The notes beneath the pieces were generated by a model. It was not told where the DNA came from, ran no database searches, and was given only the letters and a program-made list of their open reading frames with translations. A DNA stretch of 64,000 bases from Clostridium chromiireducens (GTDB lineage Bacteria > Bacillota > Clostridia > Clostridiales > Clostridiaceae), in assembly GCF_002029255.1 (NCBI RefSeq), contig NZ_MZGT01000001.1, positions 79,315-143,314 of the forward strand. Reading direction: 5' to 3'. Below, piece by piece: positions 38,455 through 46,438 of this stretch (positions are counted from its first letter, which is position 1; every line of letters begins with the position of its first letter). The translations under genes and the position numbers were made by a program.

Positions 38455-40281
38455 ATGTGCGGAATAGTTGGATATTTTGGAAGTAAATCAGCAAAATCTT
38501 TTTTAGTAGATGGGTTATCAAAGTTAGAGTATAGAGGCTATGACTCAGCTGGTATTGCCGTTGTTAATGAAGGTAAGGTAAGCATCGAAAAGCACAAAGG
38601 TCGTCTTACTAATTTAAGTGATAATCTAGGAGAAGGTAAAGCTGAAGGAACAATAGGTATCGGTCATACTAGATGGGCAACTCATGGAGAACCATCAGAT
38701 ATTAATTCACATCCACACCAAAGTTCAAAAGGAGATATTACTGTAGTTCATAATGGAATTATAGAAAACTATATTGAACTTAGACATTGGCTTAAAGAAC
38801 AAGGATATGAATTCATATCTCAAACAGATACTGAAGTAATACCAAACTTAATTCATTACTACTATGAAGGAGATCTTTTCAAAGCAGTTGTAAAAGCGAC
38901 TGAAAGATTAAACGGAAGTTATGCTCTTGGAGTAGTAAGTGGACAGGAACCTGATAAATTAGTTGCAGTAAGAAAAGATAGTCCATTAATTGTAGGTTTA
39001 GGAGAAGGGGAAACATTTATCGCTTCAGATATTCCAGCAATAATTAGTTATACAAGAGACATTTATCTTTTAGAAGATAGAGAATTCGTTGTATTAGATA
39101 AAGATGGCGCTAAAATTTTTAGTGCTGACGGAACAGAAATAAAGAAAGATGTATTTAAAGTAACTTGGAATGAAGATGCTGCTGAAAAAGGTGGATATGA
39201 TTCATTCATGTTAAAGGAAATCAACGAACAACCAAAAGCTCTTAGAGATACAATGACATCTAGATTATCAATGGATCATGATATCACTTTTGAAGACTTT
39301 AAGTTAACAAAAGAAGAGCTTGATAATATAGATAGAATCTTTATAATTGCTTGTGGAACTGCGTATAATGCAGGTCTTATGGGAAGAGTAGCTATTGAAA
39401 GATTAGCAAAAATTCCAGTTGAAGTTGATATTGCATCAGAATTTAGATATAAAGATCCATTAGTAACTAATAAATCTCTTGTAATCACATTAAGTCAATC
39501 AGGAGAAACTGCTGACACATTAGCTGTTCTTAGAGATTGTAAAAAAGTTGGAGCTAGAACTCTAGCTATAACTAACGTTGTAGGAAGCAGTATTTCTAGA
39601 GAAGCTGACAATGTAATATATACAATGGCAGGCCCAGAAATAGCAGTGGCTTCTACTAAAGCATATACAACACAAGTTGTTGTAATGTATTTACTAGCAA
39701 TGCAGTTCAGTGAATTAAGAGGTTTAATGACTAAGGAATTAGATAAAGAATTAAGAGAAGCTTTATTATTAGTACCTGAAAAAGTTAAAGTAATCTTAGA
39801 CAGAGCTAGTGAAATAGAGGAAATTGCAAATCTTTTAACTGACGAAAAAGATGTGTTCTATTTAGGAAGAGGTGCTGATTACGCATTATGTATAGAAGCA
39901 TCATTAAAACTTAAAGAAATTTCATATATCCACTCAGAAGCTTATGCTGGTGGAGAATTAAAGCATGGAACAATAGCATTAATTGAAGAAAAAACTAAAG
40001 TAATAGCTTTATTAACTCAAAAATCATTAAGAGAAAAAATGATAAGTAATATAGTTGAGGTTAAAGCTAGAGGAGCAGAAGTAATTGCTATTGCTTATGA
40101 AAATGATGATTTAGATGAATCGATTTTTGATAAGATAATAAGAATACCAGAACTTCTTAACTTAGTTTCACCAATAGTAGCTGTAGTTGCATTACAACTT
40201 TTAGCTTACTACACAGCTAGAAATAAAGGCTGCGATATAGATAAGCCAAGAAACTTAGCTAAATCAGTAACTGTAGAATAA
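38455..40281 (+). CDS. glmS: glutamine-fructose-6-phosphate aminotransferase
   Basis: Makes glucosamine-6-phosphate from fructose-6-phosphate and glutamine, the entry to peptidoglycan and other amino sugars. 608 aa: N-terminal glutaminase domain starting MCGIVGYFG with nucleophile Cys2 and YRGYDSAGIA and HTRWATHG; two SIS isomerase domains with ACGTAYNAG, SQSGETADT and ELKHGTIALIE, ending in KPRNLAKSVTVE. RBS gagaggaag. Monocistronic, governed by the ribozyme upstream. Confidence 0.98.
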   Translation: MCGIVGYFGSKSAKSFLVDGLSKLEYRGYDSAGIAVVNEGKVSIEKHKGRLTNLSDNLGEGKAEGTIGIGHTRWATHGEPSDINSHPHQSSKGDITVVHNGIIENYIELRHWLKEQGYEFISQTDTEVIPNLIHYYYEGDLFKAVVKATERLNGSYALGVVSGQEPDKLVAVRKDSPLIVGLGEGETFIASDIPAIISYTRDIYLLEDREFVVLDKDGAKIFSADGTEIKKDVFKVTWNEDAAEKGGYDSFMLKEINEQPKALRDTMTSRLSMDHDITFEDFKLTKEELDNIDRIFIIACGTAYNAGLMGRVAIERLAKIPVEVDIASEFRYKDPLVTNKSLVITLSQSGETADTLAVLRDCKKVGARTLAITNVVGSSISREADNVIYTMAGPEIAVASTKAYTTQVVVMYLLAMQFSELRGLMTKELDKELREALLLVPEKVKVILDRASEIEEIANLLTDEKDVFYLGRGADYALCIEASLKLKEISYIHSEAYAGGELKHGTIALIEEKTKVIALLTQKSLREKMISNIVEVKARGAEVIAIAYENDDLDESIFDKIIRIPELLNLVSPIVAVVALQLLAYYTARNKGCDIDKPRNLAKSVTVE

Positions 40282-40317
40282 TAAAGTATAAATATATAGA
40301 AAAGTAGATAAAAATTG

Positions 40318-40366
40318 AAAGAATAATATTTTGATTAAACTTTGTTCAAAATATTATTCTTTAATT
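40318..40366 (+). terminator. intrinsic terminator after glmS
   Basis: A 15-base perfect stem (40318-40332 with 40348-40362) followed by a T-rich tail. It is all-AT except two pairs, so of moderate strength. Confidence 0.7.
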
Positions 40367-40483
40367 TTATGGAGAAATAGGATTTACAGTCATTGTTTTT
40401 TTGATCAAACTTTATTCTAAACCTACAGAAGTGCCTATTCCATAAATATTATTAATTTGAGTTGCTATATCTTTTTAATCTTC

Positions 40484-41239
40484 TTAAAGCAAGTGTCCGC
40501 CAGACACTTCGATGTCTTGGGCTGTTACCCAGCCGAAATCATCAGATAATAAGTTCACAATGACCTTAGCAAGATCTTCTGGTTGTCCTATTCGGCCGAA
40601 TGCAGATTGATCAGCTAGTGGCTTAATGAATTCGGGATGTTTATCGAATGCTCCATCGCCAAAATTGCTGTGAGTAGGGCCAGGAGAAACTGCGTTTACT
40701 CGAATTTTTCGTGGTGCAAGTTCCTTGGCGATGTAGCGAGTCCAAGATGACAACGCTGCTTTTAACGAACCGTAGGCAGAATAACCAGGAAATGATTGGT
40801 TCTTGGATGAGCTCGAGGTATTCACAATCGATCCAGATTCTTCCATGAATCGAACAAGATGTTGCGTTAAGAAAACTGGTCCTTTGAAGTTCGTATTAAG
40901 AATCTTGTCAAAGTACTCTTCGCTCATTTCCGTGAACATCATTGGTCCACCTACACCACCATTATTTACTAAGTAATCAAAAGTAGTTCTATTCCAAACT
41001 TCTTTGAGCTTCCTCTTCACTTCCTGAACGAAACCTTCGAATGTTAATCTTTGAGTCAGATCCAATTTCAGTGCTACAGCCCGAACGCCATTATTCTTTT
41101 CAATTTCCTTAACAATGTCCTCTGCTCTGTTTTTATAGGAATTGTATGTGAGGATGACGCTTATTCCGCGTTTCCCAAGCTCAAGTGCAGTTGCTTTTCC
41201 AATTCCATTACTTCCACCTGTTACTATTGCAATTTTCAT
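40484..41239 (-). CDS. short-chain dehydrogenase/reductase
   Basis: 251-aa classical SDR. Cofactor loop GGSNGIGKA (8-16), VNNGGVGG in place of the NNAG motif, Ser residues in VNTSSSSKN, the catalytic Tyr and Lys as YGSLK (within YSAYGSLKAAL), and PGPTHSNF. The substrate is unknown; NADP preference cannot be read. RBS aaggagg is on the minus strand. Base and codon use is clearly richer in G+C than the surrounding genes. It is divergent from the AraC regulator at 41453, a common pairing in which the regulator controls the oxidoreductase. Likely horizontally acquired together with it. Confidence 0.92.
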   Translation of the reverse strand: MKIAIVTGGSNGIGKATALELGKRGISVILTYNSYKNRAEDIVKEIEKNNGVRAVALKLDLTQRLTFEGFVQEVKRKLKEVWNRTTFDYLVNNGGVGGPMMFTEMSEEYFDKILNTNFKGPVFLTQHLVRFMEESGSIVNTSSSSKNQSFPGYSAYGSLKAALSSWTRYIAKELAPRKIRVNAVSPGPTHSNFGDGAFDKHPEFIKPLADQSAFGRIGQPEDLAKVIVNLLSDDFGWVTAQDIEVSGGHLL

Positions 41240-41452
41240 AATAAGATCCTCCTTGTTTTGTTGTTCAATTTTGATTTTATTTTAGCTGTTTCTGCTGAAA
41301 TAAACTAGACCTAATGGTGCCACTTTATTGCCTAAAAATATCACTAGTATTAAAATTGTTAGAATTATGCGCTGCTTTTTGTGTTTTAAAAAGCCTAAAA
41401 ATGCCCTGGGGTTTGGGGTTCAGTTGAAAAATAGAAAGTGATGTGATAGAAT

Positions 41453-42346
41453 ATGTGCATGAATAAAATTTTAGATGAAATTATCGACCTAATGAAAATA
41501 GCAGGCACTCGACCAATTGAAACTGGAGTACCAGGGCTAAGCATGATTAAGGGAGACATTCCAACACATCAGCTCACAGCACTCTACAAGCCGATGATTG
41601 GTTTTACGATTCAAGGAACAAAAATTCTTTTAATTGGGGAACGTAGTACTGCCATGAGAGGGCCTTCATATTACGTGTTGCCAATACATGTTCCTGCAAC
41701 GGCGAGTGTACATCCAAGCTGTGATGGTAGTCCTTATATGTCCCTAGGCCTTGAGCTAAATCAGAATGTTCTTCAGAGTTTGCTGAGAGATCTTCCTGAA
41801 GACCTCTTACCCACTGCTTCTGAGAAGTTTGCAACTTGTGAAATAGACATCGAATTCATGGAGGCATGGTTACGGTTATTACGATTAATAAAAACTCCAA
41901 GAGATATTCCAGCGCTTGCACCGGTTTATGAACGCGAAATCCTTTATCGAGTTCTGATGGGGCCACAAGGATGGTATCTGAGGCAACTTGGCTTGAGAGA
42001 AAGTAATTTTTCTAAGATTTCTCAGATTGTAAAATGGCTTCGCGATAACTATACGAAGTCAATTGACATCAGTGAGATCGCATTAAAGTCTGGTATGGCT
42101 ATAAATACCTTTCACCGCCAGTTTAAACAGGCAACGGGTTTAAGTCCAATTCAATTTCAAAAGCAGTTAAGGCTTTTGGAGGCCAGAAATCTCATGGCAT
42201 TTGAGGGCTATGCAGTGGCTAGTGCCGCATATCAAGTTGGCTATCAGAGTCCCTCACAGTTTAATCGAGAGTACTCCCGCTTCTTCGGTGCACCTCCAGC
42301 TAGAGACACTGAGAAGCTAAGACGAATCGAAAGCGCGAGGGATTAG
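41453..42346 (+). CDS. AraC-family regulator with AraC_N (type 2 cupin-like) domain
   Basis: 297-aa activator. The N-terminal ~170 residues match the AraC_N-type sensor (PIETGVPGLSMIKGD...YKPMIGFTIQGTK, YVLPIHVPATASV); the C-terminal ~100 residues hold two HTHs (SGMAINTFHRQFKQATGLSPIQFQKQLRL and VGYQSPSQFNREYSRFFGAPP). This architecture is far more usual in Proteobacteria, where it often sits next to a reductase it controls. The RBS is weak by local standards and the base composition is higher in G+C, as for the divergent SDR. A GC-rich terminator follows, unlike the others in the window. Confidence 0.9.
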   Translation: MCMNKILDEIIDLMKIAGTRPIETGVPGLSMIKGDIPTHQLTALYKPMIGFTIQGTKILLIGERSTAMRGPSYYVLPIHVPATASVHPSCDGSPYMSLGLELNQNVLQSLLRDLPEDLLPTASEKFATCEIDIEFMEAWLRLLRLIKTPRDIPALAPVYEREILYRVLMGPQGWYLRQLGLRESNFSKISQIVKWLRDNYTKSIDISEIALKSGMAINTFHRQFKQATGLSPIQFQKQLRLLEARNLMAFEGYAVASAAYQVGYQSPSQFNREYSRFFGAPPARDTEKLRRIESARD

Positions 42347-42495
42347 CAATTAGTTGCTTCATTCTATTAAAGTAATTTAATCTCTACGATTAAGTTCTCG
42401 TCGAGCATAAATTACTATTCTTCAAAAGAGGAGGACGGACAATAACTTAAGTGGCTAAAGCAAATGGTAAACATCATTAAAATCCTGAATAAGGT

Positions 42496-42530
42496 AATAC
42501 CCGGAACAATATTGCTCCGGGTATTTTTTA
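42496..42530 (+). terminator. GC-rich intrinsic terminator after the AraC gene
   Basis: AATACCCGG (42496-42504) pairs with CCGGGTATT (42517-42525), with near-continuous inner pairing and a run of Ts. Its GC-rich stem supports foreign origin of the SDR/AraC pair. Confidence 0.9.
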
Positions 42531-42612
42531 ATTAGGAACATATAAACCTATATGGCCATTACAGTTTCAACCCCAAAATATCACAACGCTTGATAGCTTG
42601 GAATCTATAAAT

Positions 42613-43191
42613 TTATACTTCAGCTATTACTCTACAAGATAGACCAGAAAAGCCGCTCATGTTTATAGGGAAAGTATATACTGTGAAGGATTTATTGAGA
42701 GTTTCTTTTAATAATAAATCTAAATTAACAAGATTTTCTATAATAAAAATTCCATTTTTCGCACAATGTGAGTCAATGCGAGGATGATCTTTAGGCTTCT
42801 TAGCTCCCGCCATATCCACACCTATAAAACTTACTTTCTTTTCAATAAGATAATTTACTAATTCATCAGATAACTCAATGTATGTTGATAAATATTCTTT
42901 TGAACCATAGCCATATTGCTTTAATATTCCTGAATGAAATAATATAAAATCATTTTCTTTTACACTGCTTAAATCTAAATCTTCTAATTTTACCTCTCCA
43001 GTTTTGATATGGCTTATATCAAATATTTTGCCTTTTGTTATGATATTGTCTATTGAAAATTCTCCGTCCATGACATCTAGATGGGTTCCTACATGCCCAG
43101 ATCTTTCGGCAACTTCATTAGTAGTTTTTAGTGAAGATAGCATCTCGTCCAATATTTCTTTTTCAATTTTAAAACTTAAATCAATTTTCAT
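42613..43191 (-). CDS. cyclase-family metal-dependent hydrolase (kynurenine-formamidase-like)
   Basis: 192-aa protein of the PF04199 'cyclase' family. The metal-binding signature H-x-G-T-H-x-D is seen as GHVGTHLDVMDG near residues 32-43; FHSG and IGVDMAGAKKP with a further DSHCAKNGIFIIENLVNL are typical. Family members hydrolyse amide or ester bonds of small molecules (formylkynurenine, isatin and others). The substrate is unknown. RBS tggaggt is on the minus strand. It is divergent from a MarR gene, with palindromes between, suggesting regulation by that MarR. Slightly shorter than kynurenine formamidase. Confidence 0.83.
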   Translation of the reverse strand: MKIDLSFKIEKEILDEMLSSLKTTNEVAERSGHVGTHLDVMDGEFSIDNIITKGKIFDISHIKTGEVKLEDLDLSSVKENDFILFHSGILKQYGYGSKEYLSTYIELSDELVNYLIEKKVSFIGVDMAGAKKPKDHPRIDSHCAKNGIFIIENLVNLDLLLKETLNKSFTVYTFPINMSGFSGLSCRVIAEV

Positions 43192-43217
43192 TTTATAACC
43201 TCCAATATAATATTTAA

Positions 43218-43265
43218 TTTCCTAGGAAACGATATTATAATATCACAATATTATTTCCTTGTAAA
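43218..43265. promoter_or_regulatory. palindrome cluster between cyclase and MarR genes
   Basis: TTTCCTAGGAAA (43218-43229), GATATTATAATATC (43231-43244) and a variant TTTCCTTGTAAA (43254-43265) lie in the 166-base divergent gap. The two TTTCC words look like paired operators for the MarR-type regulator. Confidence 0.5.
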
Positions 43266-43357
43266 CTATTTTTGAAAAATATATTGAATAAGCGCTTGAA
43301 ATAGAATATAATATAATTGTTTCCGAAGAAATTAATAATTAAAAGGAGATCAGAATT

Positions 43358-43846
43358 ATGAAAATAGAAAATACAAAATTTGAGATAGATATAACAATAA
43401 ATAAATTGATAGCAGCCTTTGATAATATAAATAATTCGTTAGACAGTCATGAGGAAGAAATGAAGGATTTGTTAATCAAAAATGATCATAAAGATTTTAA
43501 CAATATGAGCCTAATGCTTTCAGAAGTTCACGCGATTGAGTGTATTGGAAAAAATCAATTGACTAATTCAACATTTATAGCAAAAGAATTAAATATGACG
43601 AAAGGTGCCATATCGAAGATTACTAGTAAGTTGTTAAAGAAAAAGTTAATAAAAGGAAATCATTTGGAAAATAATAAAAAAGAAATTTATTATACCTTGA
43701 CAGCACAAGGGAAAGAAGTCTTTAAAATACATGAAATACTTCATAAAATTGAACATGAAAAGTTTGTGAAAATATTAAGCAAATATGATAAAGAGGGCTT
43801 AAGCATTATAAATAGTTTTTTAGATGATTTAATAAGCGAACTTTAA
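43358..43846 (+). CDS. MarR-family transcriptional regulator
   Basis: 162-aa winged-helix protein. The DNA-binding part reads [31 protein letters not shown] with a beta wing [13 protein letters not shown]- and C-terminal helices form the dimer interface. RBS aaaggaga. It is divergent from the cyclase-family gene and probably controls it. A soluble chemoreceptor-like gene starts 13 bases after its stop, an uncommon operon partner for MarR. Confidence 0.87.
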   Translation: MKIENTKFEIDITINKLIAAFDNINNSLDSHEEEMKDLLIKNDHKDFNNMSLMLSEVHAIECIGKNQLTNSTFIAKELNMTKGAISKITSKLLKKKLIKGNHLENNKKEIYYTLTAQGKEVFKIHEILHKIEHEKFVKILSKYDKEGLSIINSFLDDLISEL

Positions 43847-43859
43847 GGAGGAGAAGAAA

Positions 43860-44396
43860 ATGCAAGAGAAAGAGAATAGAAGCATAGTCAATAATGAAGA
43901 AACACAGGTTAAAGAATGTATTGAAACTATATCAAATTTATTAAACGAAATGAAGGGGAATATAAATTTTTCAGAGGAAGTAGCAAGTAGAGGAGATGAA
44001 GTGAGTAGTTTCATCTCAACCTTTGAAGAGCTCTTAAATCATACAAAATTTATAGAAAATATTTCATCTGAAATAAATGCTGTTGCATCTAGAACTAATT
44101 TGCTGGCACTTAATGCATCAATAGAAGCGGCAAGAGCAGGTGATGCTGGCAGAGGTTTTTCAGTAGTTGCAGATGAAGTTAAAAAGCTTTCTATTGGTAC
44201 AAAGGAATTAGTTGTAAGTATGAATGATACACTGAAAAAGATATATTTTTTGACGAAGGAAGCGAATGATGAAATAGAAAAATTAAAAAATAGGTTAAAT
44301 AATATTCAGCAAGCTAGAAGTAATTTTTCTAAGGTAAATAATGAGGTAGATATTATAGTTGCTAAGTTTGATGAATTGAAAAGAATAACGAATTAA
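43860..44396 (+). CDS. soluble mini methyl-accepting protein (signalling tip only)
   Basis: 178-aa protein with no membrane segment, HAMP or recognisable sensor. The conserved receptor hairpin tip is present ([35 protein letters not shown], ~78-112; given here only as landmark), flanked by ~70 residues of helix on each side. It is much shorter than standard receptors (450-700 aa). RBS aaggaggag follows the marR stop directly, so the two are co-transcribed. It could couple a cytoplasmic signal to CheA, modulate other receptor arrays, or be a degraded receptor; the intact frame and RBS argue for function. Confidence 0.82.
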   Translation: MQEKENRSIVNNEETQVKECIETISNLLNEMKGNINFSEEVASRGDEVSSFISTFEELLNHTKFIENISSEINAVASRTNLLALNASIEAARAGDAGRGFSVVADEVKKLSIGTKELVVSMNDTLKKIYFLTKEANDEIEKLKNRLNNIQQARSNFSKVNNEVDIIVAKFDELKRITN

Positions 44397-44471
44397 GCAG
44401 TAACTTATAGAGTTGCACTAGTAGAATTTACGATATCCAAATCGGGAATTTCTTGTATATAATATCCTTTC

Positions 44472-44530
44472 TTGATTATATAAAAAAAATAAAGTATACT
44501 GGTTATATAAAATGATAATGAATATCATTT
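44472..44530 (+). promoter_or_regulatory. sigma-A promoter with Fur box before the FNT gene
   Basis: TTGATT (44472-44477) and TATACT (44495-44500) are spaced by 17 bases. Just downstream, 44511-44530 contains ATGATA-atgaa-TATCAT, a close match to the 19-bp Fur box (GATAATGATAATCATTATC). Placement over the start region suits repression by iron-loaded Fur. Confidence 0.7.
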
Positions 44531-44539
44531 ACCAAATGT

Positions 44540-44600
44540 GGAAAGGAGAAGCTACTCGTAAAAATATAAACTAATAAGTAACGTCTGAACTGAGTAGTAG
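44540..44600 (+). promoter_or_regulatory. FNT leader: strong RBS separated from start by a stem
   Basis: A strong Shine-Dalgarno (gaaaggagaa, 44541-44550) has no start codon at normal distance; the FNT ATG is 57 bases further on and lacks its own RBS. GCTACTC (44551-44557) can pair with GAGTAGT (44592-44598), which would fold out the intervening bases and place the RBS about ten bases from the ATG. Confidence 0.45.
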
Positions 44601-44607
44601 ATTTAAA

Positions 44608-45477
44608 ATGAGTACAAAGAATTATTTAACACCATTAGAAATTACTGAAGAAATAATACAAACTGGTATTAAGAAATCAAAGATGACTATTATTAATATG
44701 CTTATACTTGGATTCCTAGCAGGTGCGTTCATTGCCTTTGCCGCTGAGGGTTCAAATATGGCATCTTTTAACCTTTTAGCAAAGGCAGAAACTTATGGAT
44801 TAGGGAAGGTTTTAGCCGGTGCTGTTTTTGGAACTGGGCTCATGTTGGTTTTAATTGCAGGAGGAGAGCTCTTTACGGGTAATACAATGATGCTTGCTGG
44901 TGTGCTAGATAAAAAAGTGAGTATAAAAGCAATGCTAAAAAACTGGTTTTATGTTTATGTCGGAAACTTTATAGGTTCTGTATTTATAGCCTATATGATG
45001 AATAAGTCTGGTCTTTTTAACAGTGGAGATAGTATGCTTGGCGCAGTAACAATAAAAATTGCGGCATATAAAGTAGGGCTTACATTTACTCAAGGTTTAT
45101 TTCTTGGAATCATGTGTAACTGGCTTGTATGTTTGGCTGTGTGGATGGCATATGGCGCTAAAGATATGACAGGAAAAATATTCGCTATATTTTTTCCTAT
45201 ATGGCTTTTTATAACCTCAGGATTTGAGCATTGTGTAGCTAATATGTATTACATTCCAGCAGGTGTCCTGGCTAAAAACAGCAAGGCATTAACGGATGCG
45301 GCTCTTGTGTTAGGAGTGACACCAGAAAAACTTGAGCACTTGAACTGGGAAACATTTTTTATTAAAAACTTAATTCCTGTAACACTAGGAAACATAATTG
45401 GAGGCGGCATTTTGGTAGGGGTAGTTTACTGGTATGTATATATTAAAAGCAGTAAAAGTTTAGATAAGAGAATTTAA
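44608..45477 (+). CDS. formate/nitrite transporter (FNT) family channel
   Basis: 289-aa pentameric FNT channel for small anions such as formate, nitrite or hydrosulfide. Six hydrophobic helices are seen; family motifs include FLAGAFIAFAAEG, GGELFTGNTMML, CNWLVCLAVWMAYGAKD and SGFEHCVANMYYIP, which contain the conserved His and the constriction loops. Which anion is carried cannot be told. The start lacks a nearby RBS (see leader). A Fur-type promoter suggests iron-dependent expression. No formate-lyase or nitrite gene adjoins it. A hairpin terminator lies ~215 bases beyond its end. Confidence 0.92.
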   Translation: MSTKNYLTPLEITEEIIQTGIKKSKMTIINMLILGFLAGAFIAFAAEGSNMASFNLLAKAETYGLGKVLAGAVFGTGLMLVLIAGGELFTGNTMMLAGVLDKKVSIKAMLKNWFYVYVGNFIGSVFIAYMMNKSGLFNSGDSMLGAVTIKIAAYKVGLTFTQGLFLGIMCNWLVCLAVWMAYGAKDMTGKIFAIFFPIWLFITSGFEHCVANMYYIPAGVLAKNSKALTDAALVLGVTPEKLEHLNWETFFIKNLIPVTLGNIIGGGILVGVVYWYVYIKSSKSLDKRI

Positions 45478-45691
45478 ATGCTATTCTTAGGAATATATTT
45501 TTAAAGGTATATATGTATATAGAAAAATACTTTTATATAAATATATATAACTTTTTTACTATATACATAGAAAAATATATAAATATTTATAGGAAATATG
45601 CAGGCTTCAGAGGTATGTATAAATACTTAGAAGATAATTCTGGTCATTCAACTTTAATTACATAACAAAAATTTTTAATCACGTTTTGAGA

Positions 45692-45737
45692 GCACATCAC
45701 AGGTACAGTTGTCATGCTGCATTGTGATGTGCCGTTT
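45692..45737 (+). terminator. hairpin terminator downstream of FNT gene
   Basis: GCACATCACA (45692-45701) pairs perfectly with TGTGATGTGC (45723-45732), followed by cgTTTT. The preceding stretch 45478-45690 is low-complexity AT-rich DNA with repeated TATATA words. Confidence 0.75.
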
Positions 45738-45794
45738 TAATTGTTCATATAAAATCAAAACAGATTATAAAGTTTTAAAATAAAAGGTCAGCAA

Positions 45795-46124
45795 TTATTT
45801 TAAAAAGTCTTCTCTTGTTGGCGTGAATACATCTAATAATTCCGAACCTTCTTCCAAAATAATGCATCCATGAGGGACATTTGAAGGGAAAAGTAAAGAA
45901 TCTCCAGCAGTTACTATAGTTTCTTCTCCATCTATTATAAATTTTAATTTACCCTTTAATACGTATGTAAATTGGTCATGTGGATGAGTGTGAGGAACAA
46001 CTGAAGTAGTTGTTTTATCAAATATAACTCTTGCACCTAATAAGCTGTCTCCATTAGCTAAAATTTTTCTATTTGTGTTATCATCAGGGAATTGCATAAC
46101 TGCATCTTCATTTTTTATAATCAT
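45795..46124 (-). CDS. small cupin-domain protein
   Basis: 109-aa single-domain cupin (conserved beta barrel). The first motif is HTHPHDQFTYVLKGKLKFII (metal-binding His cluster and Glu-like position replaced by Gln/Tyr), the second is FPSNVPHG. Such proteins bind small molecules or act as isomerases/dioxygenases; the specific function cannot be inferred. RBS aaggaga on the minus strand. It points away from glgP. Confidence 0.85.
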   Translation of the reverse strand: MIIKNEDAVMQFPDDNTNRKILANGDSLLGARVIFDKTTTSVVPHTHPHDQFTYVLKGKLKFIIDGEETIVTAGDSLLFPSNVPHGCIILEEGSELLDVFTPTREDFLK

Positions 46125-46365
46125 AAAAGCATCTCCTTAATAAAGTGTTTTATAAAAATTATACAATGTTTTTCTAATATGTCATAATATTAATTTATAT
46201 TTTTAACAGTTAACAACATTAGTAATATAAGATTTGAACCTATCTTACTAGAAAGAGAATATGTTTTGAAATTCACATTATAAATATACAAAATATATGT
46301 GAAATATACAATCAAGTTGTATATAAATTGATATAATAAGGCTAAATCGAAGATATTACTCATGG

Positions 46366-46386
46366 GTATCAAGTGAAACTTGATAC
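46366..46386. promoter_or_regulatory. 9-3-9 perfect palindrome before glgP
   Basis: GTATCAAGT-GAA-ACTTGATAC lies 52 bases before the glgP start, downstream of a TATAAT (46331-46336). Likely an operator for an unidentified regulator, or a leader hairpin. Confidence 0.5.
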
Positions 46387-46438
46387 AGATGCTAGCTATG
46401 GGATAAAAATAAATAATTTAATTGAGGTGGGAAATTAT

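Noticed and set aside
42613..44396. Toxin-antitoxin interpretation of the MarR/mini-receptor pair
   Set aside because: The second protein has an unmistakable chemoreceptor signalling tip and no toxin motif.
45478..45690. Tandem repeat array in TATATA-rich DNA
   Set aside because: Irregular low-complexity AT sequence without a constant unit; not a CRISPR or defined satellite.
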